DNA of 64,000 nt from an uncultured Clostridia bacterium (GTDB taxonomy: Bacteria; Bacillota; Clostridia; Christensenellales; UBA1242), in assembly GCA_934746645.1 (NCBI GenBank), contig CAKVFE010000003.1:1-64000 (forward strand). The letters are read 5' to 3'. A program made the translations under genes and the position numbers. Positions 25,418-33,818 of the stretch are shown here, one piece after another. Under the pieces are notes generated by a model. That model had not been told where the DNA came from and did no database searches. It saw only the letters and a program-made list of their open reading frames with translations. How positions within the stretch are numbered: the first letter of the stretch is position 1; each line of letters begins with the position of its first letter.

Positions 25418-26451
25418 TAGGAATAAGATTTAAAAATAATTGTAAATTATATTATTTTTCACCTAATGGTTTACAACTTAATGTTGGTGATAAAGCAGTA
25501 GTCGAAACTCCTAATGGCAATACAATAGCAACAGTTGTTAGTCCTGTGACAGATATTGATGAAGCACAATTAGTTGCACCACTTACCAATGTGGTTAGAC
25601 TAGCTACAGACAATGATATAAAAACAATGGCAAAACTAGAGTCCAAACGCAATGATGTTATGAAAGTAACTAAAGAACTTGTAGACAAGTATTCACTTGA
25701 TATGAAATTGGTCGATTGTGAGTTTACTTTAGATGGACAAAAAATTGTTATATCTTATGTATGTGAAGATAGAGTAGATTTTAGAGAATTGGTTAAAGAC
25801 CTTGCTAGCAAATTGAAGAGTCGTATCGAACTTAAACAAATTGGTATAAGAGATCAAGCAAAAACTATAGGTGGTATAGGCTGTTGTGGTCAAGTATGTT
25901 GTTGTTCAAGATATCTTAACAATTTTGATAAAGTATCTATCAAAATGGCAAAGACACAAGACTTAAGTCTTAACCCAACTAAAATTAGTGGTGTATGTGG
26001 AAGATTGATGTGTTGTCTAAGTTATGAAAACGAAGTATATGCTGAAAGTCAAAAAGTTATGCCTAAGGTTAATAGTAAAGTAAAGACACCTGATGGTATG
26101 GGTACAGTAGTATATAACAATCTACTTAAACTTATTTGTGATGTTAAGTTGGATAGTGATGACGCAATAATTAAAAAATATCCACTAAAAGATTTAAGTT
26201 TTGATGGATATTCTTATGTGTCAGAAAAAGAAGATACAACCAACTATGTTATGGAAAGTGATGAGAAGACACATAGCCCATATAGCTATATGCCAAGAAA
26301 GAATGATTCAATAGATACAGAAGTTGTAGAAACTGTTAAAGAAAATAATGAGAATCAAACAAACAAAGTAGAAGAAAACAAAAATACACAAAGAAAAGAT
26401 AAGAAAAGGAAATTTAAAAAGTTTTTCAAAAAAGATGCTTCAAGAAAATGA
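25408..26451 (+). CDS. ricT: PSP1-domain protein RicT (YaaT)
   Basis: The 347-residue protein has an N-terminal PSP1 region and a characteristic cysteine cluster: GIGCCGQVCCCSRYL (about residues 152-166) followed by SGVCGRLMCCLSYE (about 191-204). In Bacillus, RicT with RicA and RicF forms an FeS-bearing complex needed for RNA maturation by RNase Y and for Spo0A phosphorelay output. The last ~70 residues are Lys/Asn rich. GGAGG lies within holB's end. It overlaps trmN6 by 17 nt. RicA and RicF genes are not in this window. Confidence 0.93.
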   Translation: MEVVGIRFKNNCKLYYFSPNGLQLNVGDKAVVETPNGNTIATVVSPVTDIDEAQLVAPLTNVVRLATDNDIKTMAKLESKRNDVMKVTKELVDKYSLDMKLVDCEFTLDGQKIVISYVCEDRVDFRELVKDLASKLKSRIELKQIGIRDQAKTIGGIGCCGQVCCCSRYLNNFDKVSIKMAKTQDLSLNPTKISGVCGRLMCCLSYENEVYAESQKVMPKVNSKVKTPDGMGTVVYNNLLKLICDVKLDSDDAIIKKYPLKDLSFDGYSYVSEKEDTTNYVMESDEKTHSPYSYMPRKNDSIDTEVVETVKENNENQTNKVEENKNTQRKDKKRKFKKFFKKDASRK

Positions 26452-27088
26452 GAGATTAGATGATTTACAATTTAATAATCTTTACATAATCCAAAATCCA
26501 GATTTGTATTGTTTTACATCTGACGCTATCGAATTGTGCAATTTTATTAGAGCAGGAAGTAAAGATAGAATAGTGGATTTGTGTAGTGGTAGTGGAGTTA
26601 TTGGTATACTTGCACAAGCAAAGACCAATGCAAAAGAAGTAATACTTGTTGAGTTACAATCTAAGTTAGCTTCTATGAGTCAGCGTAGTATAGAGTACAA
26701 TCATTTGGAAAATATAAAAGTTGTCAATGCACCACTTCAAGATATCCACAAACAAATTGGTGGCGGATATGAAGTAGTAGTTTGCAATCCACCATATAAG
26801 ATAAGTAATGGTGGAGAAGTATCTAAGAAAAAAGAAATAGCTATTTGCAAGCACGAAATAACAGTAACACTAGAAGAGATTGTAAAAGAAGCAAGCAAAC
26901 TTTTAAAATCTGGTGGTAGATTTTATACAGTCAATAAAGAAGAAAGATTGGTTGATTTGTTGTGCTATATGAGAAAGTATAATATCGAACCAAAAACAAT
27001 AAAAATTAGACATAGCATAAAAGGTGCTAATGTGATATTGGTAGAAGGTAAAAAAGACGGAAGGAGTGGAGTAAGTATCCAAGTTTAG
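26435..27088 (+). CDS. tRNA1(Val) adenine-N6-methyltransferase family protein
   Basis: The 217-residue protein (YabB/YfiC family) has the SAM loop DLCSGSGVIGI (about residues 46-56) and the N6-methyltransferase motif NPPY (about 118-121). It begins NPDLYCFTSDAIEL, the usual family start. In E. coli the relative TrmN6 methylates A37 of tRNA-Val. It lies between ricT and rsmI as in Bacillus, but yabA and yazA, which flank it there, are absent. It overlaps ricT and likely depends on translational coupling. Confidence 0.88.
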   Translation: MLQENERLDDLQFNNLYIIQNPDLYCFTSDAIELCNFIRAGSKDRIVDLCSGSGVIGILAQAKTNAKEVILVELQSKLASMSQRSIEYNHLENIKVVNAPLQDIHKQIGGGYEVVVCNPPYKISNGGEVSKKKEIAICKHEITVTLEEIVKEASKLLKSGGRFYTVNKEERLVDLLCYMRKYNIEPKTIKIRHSIKGANVILVEGKKDGRSGVSIQV

Positions 27089-27089
27089 T

Positions 27090-27887
27090 ATGTTATATTT
27101 AGTTGGTACACCTATAGGTAATTTAAAAGAAATAACTCAATATGCTATAGAGATATTAAACAATGCAGATTATATCTTGTGTGAAGATACTCGTACTAGT
27201 TCGGTGTTGCTTAACCACTATGATATAAAAAAGCCATTGAAAAGTTATCACAAATTTAATGAAAGAGAAAGTGTTGATGCAATCATTAAAGACTTACAAA
27301 ATGGTAAAAATATTGCACTTATTTCTGATGCTGGTATGCCGGGTATTTCTGACCCAGGTAATGTGATAGTTAGGGAGTGTATAAAGTACAACCTTGAATA
27401 TACTGTAGTGTCAGGACCATCGGCATTGATTAATGCTTTTATACTTAGTGGATTTGATACTCCATTTACATTTGTAGGTTTTTTACCAGACAAATTAAAC
27501 GAACGCAACAATATGCTAATGCAATATAAAGAATATTATGGTAGTTTGATATTTTATATGTCTTGCCACGATATTGATAAGTATTTTGACTCATTGTATA
27601 AGGTTTTTGGCAATAAACCCGTATGTGTTGTACGAGAACTTACAAAAATGTATGAAGAAAAGATTTTTACAACATTAGCTGAAGGATATCACGGAGATAC
27701 TAGAGGCGAGTTTGTGTTGATAGTAGACAATAAAAAAGATGATAACAAACTTAATGATTTAAGCATTAAAGAACATCTTTTACATTACATCAATTTGGGT
27801 GCAAGCAAACAAGACGCAATAAAATATGTATGTGCCGATAGAAATATAAAGAAACAAATTGTGTATAAAGAAGCTATAGATTTATAA
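27090..27887 (+). CDS. rsmI: 16S rRNA (cytidine-1402-2'-O)-methyltransferase
   Basis: RsmI methylates the ribose of C1402 in the decoding centre. The 265-residue protein has the tetrapyrrole-methylase fold with LVGTPIGNLKEIT (residues 4-16), EDTRTSSVLL (about 33-42) and SDAGMPGISDPG (about 82-93). It starts 1 nt after the trmN6 stop, so it is the last gene of the holB operon; a strong terminator follows. Confidence 0.96.
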   Translation: MLYLVGTPIGNLKEITQYAIEILNNADYILCEDTRTSSVLLNHYDIKKPLKSYHKFNERESVDAIIKDLQNGKNIALISDAGMPGISDPGNVIVRECIKYNLEYTVVSGPSALINAFILSGFDTPFTFVGFLPDKLNERNNMLMQYKEYYGSLIFYMSCHDIDKYFDSLYKVFGNKPVCVVRELTKMYEEKIFTTLAEGYHGDTRGEFVLIVDNKKDDNKLNDLSIKEHLLHYINLGASKQDAIKYVCADRNIKKQIVYKEAIDL

Positions 27888-27913
27888 GTCTAAAATGACA
27901 TAAATTAATAATA

Positions 27914-27944
27914 AAAAAAGACTATTTTTAAGATAGTCTTTTTT
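27914..27944. terminator. Bidirectional terminator between rsmI and a convergent gene
   Basis: A perfect 12-bp stem (27914-27925 with 27933-27944), ending both the holB operon and the convergent HAD gene. Confidence 0.85.
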
Positions 27945-28773
27945 ATTTGTTTAATTCGTTATCATTATTATTGTTTTGTTTTTCTCTATTTTTTAATTCT
28001 TCTTTTGCTTTTTCTATTGCTTCTTTACTTATCTTATATGTTGATTTTTCAATGGCTTGATTAGTAGATTCTGGTATCATAAAATGCTTTGCCAAATAAT
28101 GCTTAGAATAAATAATTTCATCATAATAGTTTTTCTTAGCTTTTTCAAATTTATCAATGAAAGATTGTTTTCTTTGTTGAAGTTTTGTATTTGTAAAAGG
28201 TGCGTGACGAGTTAAGTTGTATTCCAACATATCCACAAACAAGTCTATGTTTTTCCAACTATTTGCTTTATACAATAGACCGTCTTGAGAGTTTTTGTTT
28301 TTAGGATTAAAATTGATTGCTACAATACCTTTGTGATTGACATTCTTACAATTTTGTTTGTTGTCATCTACAAGTACAGATATACCAAATTCTTCACAAA
28401 ACAAATGTTTGTTTTTACAACCCATTACAAGTGTGTCAAATGGAACATCAAAATAATCTAGAAGTTCAACTGTTGCTTTTTTCATAAAAGATATTTTGCT
28501 TGGACGGTTGGTAAGTAAAGTAACTTCGTGTCCCAATCTTTGCCACTTATCAAGTGTTGTCATAGCGTCATCAAATGCTTCATATTTTTTAGGATTGAAC
28601 ATAGGAAATACAAACTTAAAAAAGCTACTGTTGGTTTTTGAATCTGGACCGACAGTTTTGTATGTAAGATTTTTGGCACTAGGCTTGCCAACTTTTTGAG
28701 ATTTATTAAGAACTCTATATACTACAGAATGACAAGTAAATAGAGTATTGTCTATATCAACTGCTATTTTCAT
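27943..28773 (-). CDS. HAD-superfamily 5'(3')-nucleotidase-like phosphatase
   Basis: The 276-residue protein begins with the HAD motif DIDNTL (residues 5-10), followed by motif II LLTNRPSK and motif III VLVDDN, in the layout of the cytosolic deoxynucleotidase (NT5C) group. The first ~190 residues form the phosphatase; the last ~80 are Lys/Asn/Gln-rich helix. It probably removes phosphate from nucleotides, but the substrate is unproven. The ATG has no Shine-Dalgarno; an extended -10 (TGCTATCAT) ends 7 nt upstream, so the mRNA may be leaderless. Confidence 0.8.
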   Translation of the reverse strand: MKIAVDIDNTLFTCHSVVYRVLNKSQKVGKPSAKNLTYKTVGPDSKTNSSFFKFVFPMFNPKKYEAFDDAMTTLDKWQRLGHEVTLLTNRPSKISFMKKATVELLDYFDVPFDTLVMGCKNKHLFCEEFGISVLVDDNKQNCKNVNHKGIVAINFNPKNKNSQDGLLYKANSWKNIDLFVDMLEYNLTRHAPFTNTKLQQRKQSFIDKFEKAKKNYYDEIIYSKHYLAKHFMIPESTNQAIEKSTYKISKEAIEKAKEELKNREKQNNNNDNELNK

Positions 28774-28780
28774 ATTATAT

Positions 28781-28789
28781 ATGATAGCA
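28781..28789 (-). promoter_or_regulatory. Extended -10 of the HAD nucleotidase gene
   Basis: On the minus strand TGCTATCAT (28789 to 28781) is followed by 7 nt and the start codon at 28773. The -35 is weak. Confidence 0.5.
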
Positions 28790-28892
28790 CATTATTACGA
28801 CTTTTGGAAGACCCCTTTTGAAAAAATATTGATAAAATTATATTTTTATTATGGGTTTAATTTATTAATAATAATTTAAGCTCAGTGCAATA

Positions 28893-29411
28893 TTACAATA
28901 CTTTACATATTAGGCAAGCGACTATGACACCTATAAGATTACTAATAATAGCAACTGGGATACCATAAGAAAATTTTTTGACTTTTGTTTGGGAAAAATA
29001 AACTGCTGTTATATAAAATATTGCTTCGCTACTTCCAGCAATAGCACAACCAGCTCTAGCAATATAACTATCGACACCATAAGTTGTAAAAATATTTTCT
29101 AATGCAGCAAGACTACCACAACCAGTAAGTGGTTTTAAAATTATTAATTGTGTAAGTTCGGTAGGGATACCAAGTAATTTAAAAATAGGAGATAGTATTG
29201 TTACAAAAATATTGTTAAGACCACTAACCGAAAATAGTTCGACAGCAATAAATATAGCTACTAAGTATGGAAAACTTGTTAGTACTAAATCAAAACTTGT
29301 TTTTGCTCCGTATACAAAACTTGAATATGTATTATTGCGTTTGATAATAGAATATATGATTAATAATATTATCAGCACTGGTATAACATAATTACTTATT
29401 TGCATATACAT
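28893..29411 (-). CDS. spmB: Spore maturation protein B
   Basis: The 172-residue membrane protein matches SpmB, a nucleoside-recognition (Gate-domain) protein. It has about four membrane segments and the motif LTGCGSLAALENIFTTYG with GCAIAGSSEAIFYI. With SpmA it is needed for spore core dehydration in Bacillus and Clostridium. Its start overlaps the spmA end by 20 nt. ATG 29411 or ATG 29405 is possible; the Shine-Dalgarno is poor and coupling to spmA is likely. Confidence 0.92.
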   Translation of the reverse strand: MYMQISNYVIPVLIILLIIYSIIKRNNTYSSFVYGAKTSFDLVLTSFPYLVAIFIAVELFSVSGLNNIFVTILSPIFKLLGIPTELTQLIILKPLTGCGSLAALENIFTTYGVDSYIARAGCAIAGSSEAIFYITAVYFSQTKVKKFSYGIPVAIISNLIGVIVACLICKVL

Positions 29412-30012
29412 TACCCATATTGTCTATACTAGAAGACCTTTTCTTTTTATTTAATTTTAGTTTTATTTTTTCACAAAGTTTACATAATAATATCCCAGAA
29501 AATGTACTAGCAAAAGTTGCGATAAGGGTAGGTATTATTATGTCATTAGGATTTAAACTTCCGTGTGTTACTCTTAGTCCTATAACTGTAGTTGGCAAAA
29601 GTTGAAGACTAGATGTGTTGAGTATCATAAGCATTATCATTGCACTAGTAGCGATATTGCTACCTTTATCAAGACCTTTTAATGCTTTTATCCCACTTGG
29701 AGTACAAGCATTTCCCATTCCAAGTAAGTTGGAAGTAATATTGATTGCAATTTGATTTTTTGTTTCGGTATCTGTCTTCCCAAACAATTTGTTGATTATT
29801 GGGTCTAAAAGTCTGCTTATTTTGTGATTAAGTCCAGTGTCTTCAACTATCTTTAATACACCCAGCCATACTGCATATATTGCCCATAACTTTAAAGTAA
29901 GTGCAATTGCTTTTTCTGAACCACTCAACATAGTTGCAAAAGCCACATCAACATTTTTAAATAATAATATCCCCAATCCTATTATTACAAAGCTTGTCCA
30001 TACTATATTCAT
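29392..30012 (-). CDS. spmA: Spore maturation protein A
   Basis: The 206-residue membrane protein matches SpmA: several hydrophobic segments, with LGMGNACTPSGIKAL (about residues 95-109) and MLMILNTSSLQLLPTTVIGLR (about 129-149). AAGGAG lies 6 nt before the ATG. With SpmB it forms a two-gene sporulation unit affecting spore core water and heat resistance. The C-terminus is Lys/Ser rich and cytoplasmic. Confidence 0.93.
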   Translation of the reverse strand: MNIVWTSFVIIGLGILLFKNVDVAFATMLSGSEKAIALTLKLWAIYAVWLGVLKIVEDTGLNHKISRLLDPIINKLFGKTDTETKNQIAINITSNLLGMGNACTPSGIKALKGLDKGSNIATSAMIMLMILNTSSLQLLPTTVIGLRVTHGSLNPNDIIIPTLIATFASTFSGILLCKLCEKIKLKLNKKKRSSSIDNMGNVYANK

Positions 30013-30082
30013 ATCTGCTCCTTTATTACATATTTTTATGATGAGAAGACCAATATTATGCTTTAAGTAGGACTAAATTAAA

Positions 30083-30112
30083 TTTACAATTATGTTTAAT
30101 TTGTGTTACAAT
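30083..30112 (+). promoter_or_regulatory. Probable promoter of the metG operon
   Basis: TTTACA (30083-30088), 18 bp, TACAAT (30107-30112), 30 nt before the metG start. Confidence 0.5.
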
Positions 30113-30142
30113 AAACCTAGCATTATAAAAGGAAATTGATAT

Positions 30143-32104
30143 ATGAAAGATTATTATATTACAACAGCTATTGCGTATACATCTGGTAAGCCTCATATAG
30201 GCAATATTTACGAAATAATTTTGACAGATAGTATTGCAAGATTTAAGCGTTTTCAAGGATACAATGTGTTTTTCCAAACAGGAACTGATGAACACGGACA
30301 AAAGATAGAAGAAAAAGCTTTGGCTAAAGGTGTTACACCAAAACAATTTGTAGATGATGTAGCAGGAAATATAAAAGACCTTTGGGATAAAGCTAATATT
30401 TCTTATTCTAGATTTATTCGTACTACTGATGAAGACCACGAAAAACAAGTACAAAAAATATTTAAAAAATTGTATGACCAAGGAGATATATACAAGGGTA
30501 GTTATGAAGGTATGTATTGTACTCCTTGTGAGTCTTTCTGGACAGAATCTCAACTTGTAGATGGTAAGTGCCCTGATTGTGGTAGAGAAGTTAAAAAAGC
30601 AAAAGAAGAAGCATATTTCTTTAGAATGAGCAAATATGCTGATAGATTGGTAGAATATTACAATTCTCATCCAGATTTTGTACAACCTGTTTCTAGAAAA
30701 AATGAAATGGTAAACAACTTTATCAATAAAGGTTTGCAAGATTTGTGTGTATCTCGTACAAGTTTTAAATGGGGTATTCCAGTAACATTTGACCCAAAAC
30801 ATGTTATATATGTTTGGCTAGATGCTCTAACCAACTATATTACTGGTATTGGTTATGATGTTGACGGCAATCATAAAGACAACTTTAAAAAATTCTGGCC
30901 TGCAGATTTACATGTAATCGGTAAGGATATTGTAAGATTCCATATTATTTATTGGCCAATATTCCTAATGGCTCTTGGTCTTCCATTACCTAAGAAAGTA
31001 TATGGACACGGTTGGTTGTTGCAAGACGGCGAAAAGATGAGCAAATCTAAAGGTAATGTAATGTACTTTGATGATTTGGCTGAAGTATTTGGAGCTGATG
31101 CAGTAAGATACTATGTCTTAAACGAAATGAGTTTTGACAATGATGGTACTGTTGGTTGGGAGATGTTGACCGATAAGATAAATTCTGACTTGGCTAATGT
31201 ATATGGTAATTTGGTAAGTCGTACTATTGCAATGACCAATAAGTATTTTGGTGGCAAAGTTGTTAAAGCTGAAAGCAATGAAGATGTTGACAATTCATTG
31301 AAAGAAGTAGTTAAAAATGCTTATGCTAAAGTTGAAGAAAAAATAGACAATTTAAGAATATCTGATTCTATAAGTGAAGTTATGAGTATCTTTAGAAGAG
31401 CAAACAAATACATTGACGAAACTTGTCCTTGGGTGCTAGCTAAAGAAGGTAACACTGAAAGACTTAATGCTGTGCTATATAATCTATGCGAAGCTATTAT
31501 GGTTGGTACTACATTACTTAAACCATATATGCCTACAACTGCTGATAAAGTAGCTACAATGATGGGCGCACCACTTAGAACTTTGGACAATATTTCTACA
31601 TTTGGATATCAACCAGAATATCGTGTTACAGACGCTCCAGAAGTTTTGTTCCCAAGATTAGATATAAAAGAAGTTTTGAAAAAAGCAGAAGTTATTAAAG
31701 AAAAACAATTAAAGGAATATCAATTGGAAAATCAAAAAGTAGAAAACAAAGAAGAAGTTGTGGACAATAAAAAACCAATTATTGATTTTGACGCTTTTGA
31801 AAAAGTAGAATTAAAAGTTGGTACTATCCTTAATAGTGAAAAAGTAGAAGGTAGTGAAAAACTACTTAAAAATACCGTTAAATTGGGCGATGAAACTCGT
31901 ACAATAGTTAGTGGTATAGCTAAGACATACAAACCTGAAGATATTATTGGTAGACAAGTAGTAGTTGTTACTAACTTAGCACCAAGAAAGTTAAAAGGTA
32001 TTGTAAGTGAAGGTATGATACTTTGTGCTTTTGATGAAAAAACTAATGATTTGAGTTTAATAAGCCCAATATCACAATTTAAAGATGGATGTGAAGTAAG
32101 CTAA
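30143..32104 (+). CDS. metG: Methionyl-tRNA synthetase with C-terminal tRNA-binding domain
   Basis: The 653-residue class I enzyme charges initiator and elongator tRNA-Met. It shows the HIGH-like GKPHIGN (residues 14-20), a zinc knuckle of two CxxC pairs (CTPC and CPDC, about 126-150), the KMSKS loop (about 297-301) and a C-terminal OB-fold of the Trbp111 type (about 550-653, with VGTILNSEKVEGSEKL). AAAGGA precedes the ATG. Its stop overlaps the tatD start. Confidence 0.97.
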   Translation: MKDYYITTAIAYTSGKPHIGNIYEIILTDSIARFKRFQGYNVFFQTGTDEHGQKIEEKALAKGVTPKQFVDDVAGNIKDLWDKANISYSRFIRTTDEDHEKQVQKIFKKLYDQGDIYKGSYEGMYCTPCESFWTESQLVDGKCPDCGREVKKAKEEAYFFRMSKYADRLVEYYNSHPDFVQPVSRKNEMVNNFINKGLQDLCVSRTSFKWGIPVTFDPKHVIYVWLDALTNYITGIGYDVDGNHKDNFKKFWPADLHVIGKDIVRFHIIYWPIFLMALGLPLPKKVYGHGWLLQDGEKMSKSKGNVMYFDDLAEVFGADAVRYYVLNEMSFDNDGTVGWEMLTDKINSDLANVYGNLVSRTIAMTNKYFGGKVVKAESNEDVDNSLKEVVKNAYAKVEEKIDNLRISDSISEVMSIFRRANKYIDETCPWVLAKEGNTERLNAVLYNLCEAIMVGTTLLKPYMPTTADKVATMMGAPLRTLDNISTFGYQPEYRVTDAPEVLFPRLDIKEVLKKAEVIKEKQLKEYQLENQKVENKEEVVDNKKPIIDFDAFEKVELKVGTILNSEKVEGSEKLLKNTVKLGDETRTIVSGIAKTYKPEDIIGRQVVVVTNLAPRKLKGIVSEGMILCAFDEKTNDLSLISPISQFKDGCEVS

Positions 32105-32886
32105 TGAAATTGACAGATACACATTGTCATCTTAATGATGATTACTTTTATGACAATGCATCAACTTATATTAATAATTTTGAAAATGATAACCTACTAC
32201 GAGTTTTTGTTGTAGGTTATGATTTTATTTCAAGTAAAAGAGCAGTAGAACTTGCCAACAAATATGACACAGTTTATGCAATTATTGGTATGCACCCTGA
32301 AGATTGTGCAAGTTATAACGAAGAATTTAAACAATATATTATAGACAATGCAGACAACCCAAAAGTGATTGGCATAGGAGAGATTGGGTTAGATTATCAT
32401 TATGGTATAGACAACAAACAACTTCAAAAAGAAGTATTGATTGACCAGATTAAACTGGCAGACCAACTTAAATTGCCTATAATAATACATGTAAGAGATG
32501 CTATTGGTGATTTGATTGAATTGTTGAAAGCCAACCAACAATACCTTAACAATGGTGGAATAATACATTGTTTTAATGAAAGTATTGAAAGTTATAAAAT
32601 CTTAAAAGGTTTGGGATTTAAATTTTCATTTGGTGGAGCTATAACATTTAAAAATTCTAAAAATGCTCCAAAACTATTGGAAACTGTTGATATTAATGAT
32701 ATATTGCTAGAAACAGATAGTCCATATTTAACTCCAGAACCTTTGCGTGGAAAAGAACGCAATCAACCAAAATATGTTAAATATGTGGCAGAAAAAATTG
32801 CTGAATACAAAAATATGTCTACTGAAGACATAATCAACGCTAATGAGAAAAATATTTTAGATTTGTTTAAAAAAGTAAAAGGATAA
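32104..32886 (+). CDS. tatD: TatD-family metal-dependent DNase
   Basis: The 260-residue TIM-barrel nuclease has DTHCHLND (residues 5-12), GEIGLDYHYG (about 92-101), IIHVRDA and LLETDSPYLTPEPLRG near the end, all metal-ligand motifs of TatD. The ATG overlaps the metG stop codon by one base. The order metG-tatD-rsmA is the Firmicutes arrangement, but rnmV (ribonuclease M5), which usually lies between tatD and rsmA, is absent. Confidence 0.95.
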   Translation: MKLTDTHCHLNDDYFYDNASTYINNFENDNLLRVFVVGYDFISSKRAVELANKYDTVYAIIGMHPEDCASYNEEFKQYIIDNADNPKVIGIGEIGLDYHYGIDNKQLQKEVLIDQIKLADQLKLPIIIHVRDAIGDLIELLKANQQYLNNGGIIHCFNESIESYKILKGLGFKFSFGGAITFKNSKNAPKLLETVDINDILLETDSPYLTPEPLRGKERNQPKYVKYVAEKIAEYKNMSTEDIINANEKNILDLFKKVKG

Positions 32887-32887
32887 T

Positions 32888-33694
32888 ATGGAACAAAAAC
32901 AAAATATAAAATTTAATAAAAATTTTGGTCAAAACTTTATTTTTGATACTAACTTGTTAAAAGCAATAGTTAATGATGCAGGTATCAATGAGTATACTGA
33001 AGTTTTGGAGATTGGTACTGGTGCAGGCACTCTTACTAAAGAAATTGCTATGAGTAGTAAAAAAGTAGTAAGTTTTGAAATTGATACCAATTTAATGCCA
33101 GTTATATCTGAAAACCTTTCAATGGTAAACAATGCTCAAGTTATATTTAGAGATATAATGAAAGAAAGTATGGAAAACATTGAAAGTAATTTTGAAGACG
33201 ATTATGTTATGATTGCCAATCTTCCATATTACATTACAACGCCTATTATATTTAAGTTTTTAGAGAATGCCACTCGACTTAAAAGTATGGTTATTATGGT
33301 ACAAAAAGAAGTTGCTGATAGATTATGTGCCAATGCCAATACAGCCCAATATGGGGCTATTACAGCCGTTATTAATGCTGTTGCCAATACTAAGGTTACT
33401 CGCATAGTTAAACGAAATATGTTTATACCTGCACCCAATGTAGATAGTGCAGTTGTAAGGATTGATTTTGACAAAAACAAATACAACATAAAGAGTTATG
33501 ACAACTTTAGCAAACTTGTTAAATGTGCATTTCATATGAGAAGAAAGACTTTAGTTAATAACCTAAAAAGTTCGTTTGGTTTTGATAAAGAAACAATTGA
33601 AAACGCTTTTGCTACTCTTAATATCCCTATTGGAGTCCGTGGCGAAACACTTACTCCACAACAATTTGTAGAATTGAGCAATTTATTGTTTTAA
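32888..33694 (+). CDS. rsmA: 16S rRNA dimethyladenosine transferase
   Basis: RsmA (KsgA) dimethylates two adenines near the 3' end of 16S rRNA during small-subunit maturation. The 268 residues include FGQNFIFD (about 13-20), the SAM loop EIGTGAGTLT (about 41-50) and the catalytic NLPYYITTPI (about 106-115). It starts 1 nt after tatD and ends the operon. Confidence 0.96.
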   Translation: MEQKQNIKFNKNFGQNFIFDTNLLKAIVNDAGINEYTEVLEIGTGAGTLTKEIAMSSKKVVSFEIDTNLMPVISENLSMVNNAQVIFRDIMKESMENIESNFEDDYVMIANLPYYITTPIIFKFLENATRLKSMVIMVQKEVADRLCANANTAQYGAITAVINAVANTKVTRIVKRNMFIPAPNVDSAVVRIDFDKNKYNIKSYDNFSKLVKCAFHMRRKTLVNNLKSSFGFDKETIENAFATLNIPIGVRGETLTPQQFVELSNLLF

Positions 33695-33738
33695 TTAAAT
33701 ACAATTTAGTTAACTATATTAAATACTTATTAATAAAG

Positions 33739-33770
33739 AAATAAAGATGTAAAAAATAAAGATGTAAAAA
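33739..33770 (+). repeat. Short tandem duplication
   Basis: AATAAAGATGTAAAA occurs twice in a row just before the terminator at 33767. Function unknown; probably slippage or duplication. Confidence 0.6.
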
Positions 33771-33802
33771 AAATAATATGCAAAACTGCATATTATTTTT
33801 TT
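33767..33802. terminator. Bidirectional terminator between rsmA and the lipoprotein gene
   Basis: A perfect 16-bp stem (33767-33782 with 33787-33802) with AAAC loop, between convergent genes. Confidence 0.9.
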
Positions 33803-33818
33803 ATCTTATTAATTTTTA

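Noticed and set aside
30056..30802. 248-codon minus-strand frame opposite metG
   Set aside because: Antisense shadow of a well-supported synthetase gene; Phe/Ile/Ser/Cys-rich composition.
33739..33770. Tandem 15-bp repeats as a CRISPR or regulatory array
   Set aside because: Only two direct copies with no spacer; simple duplication.
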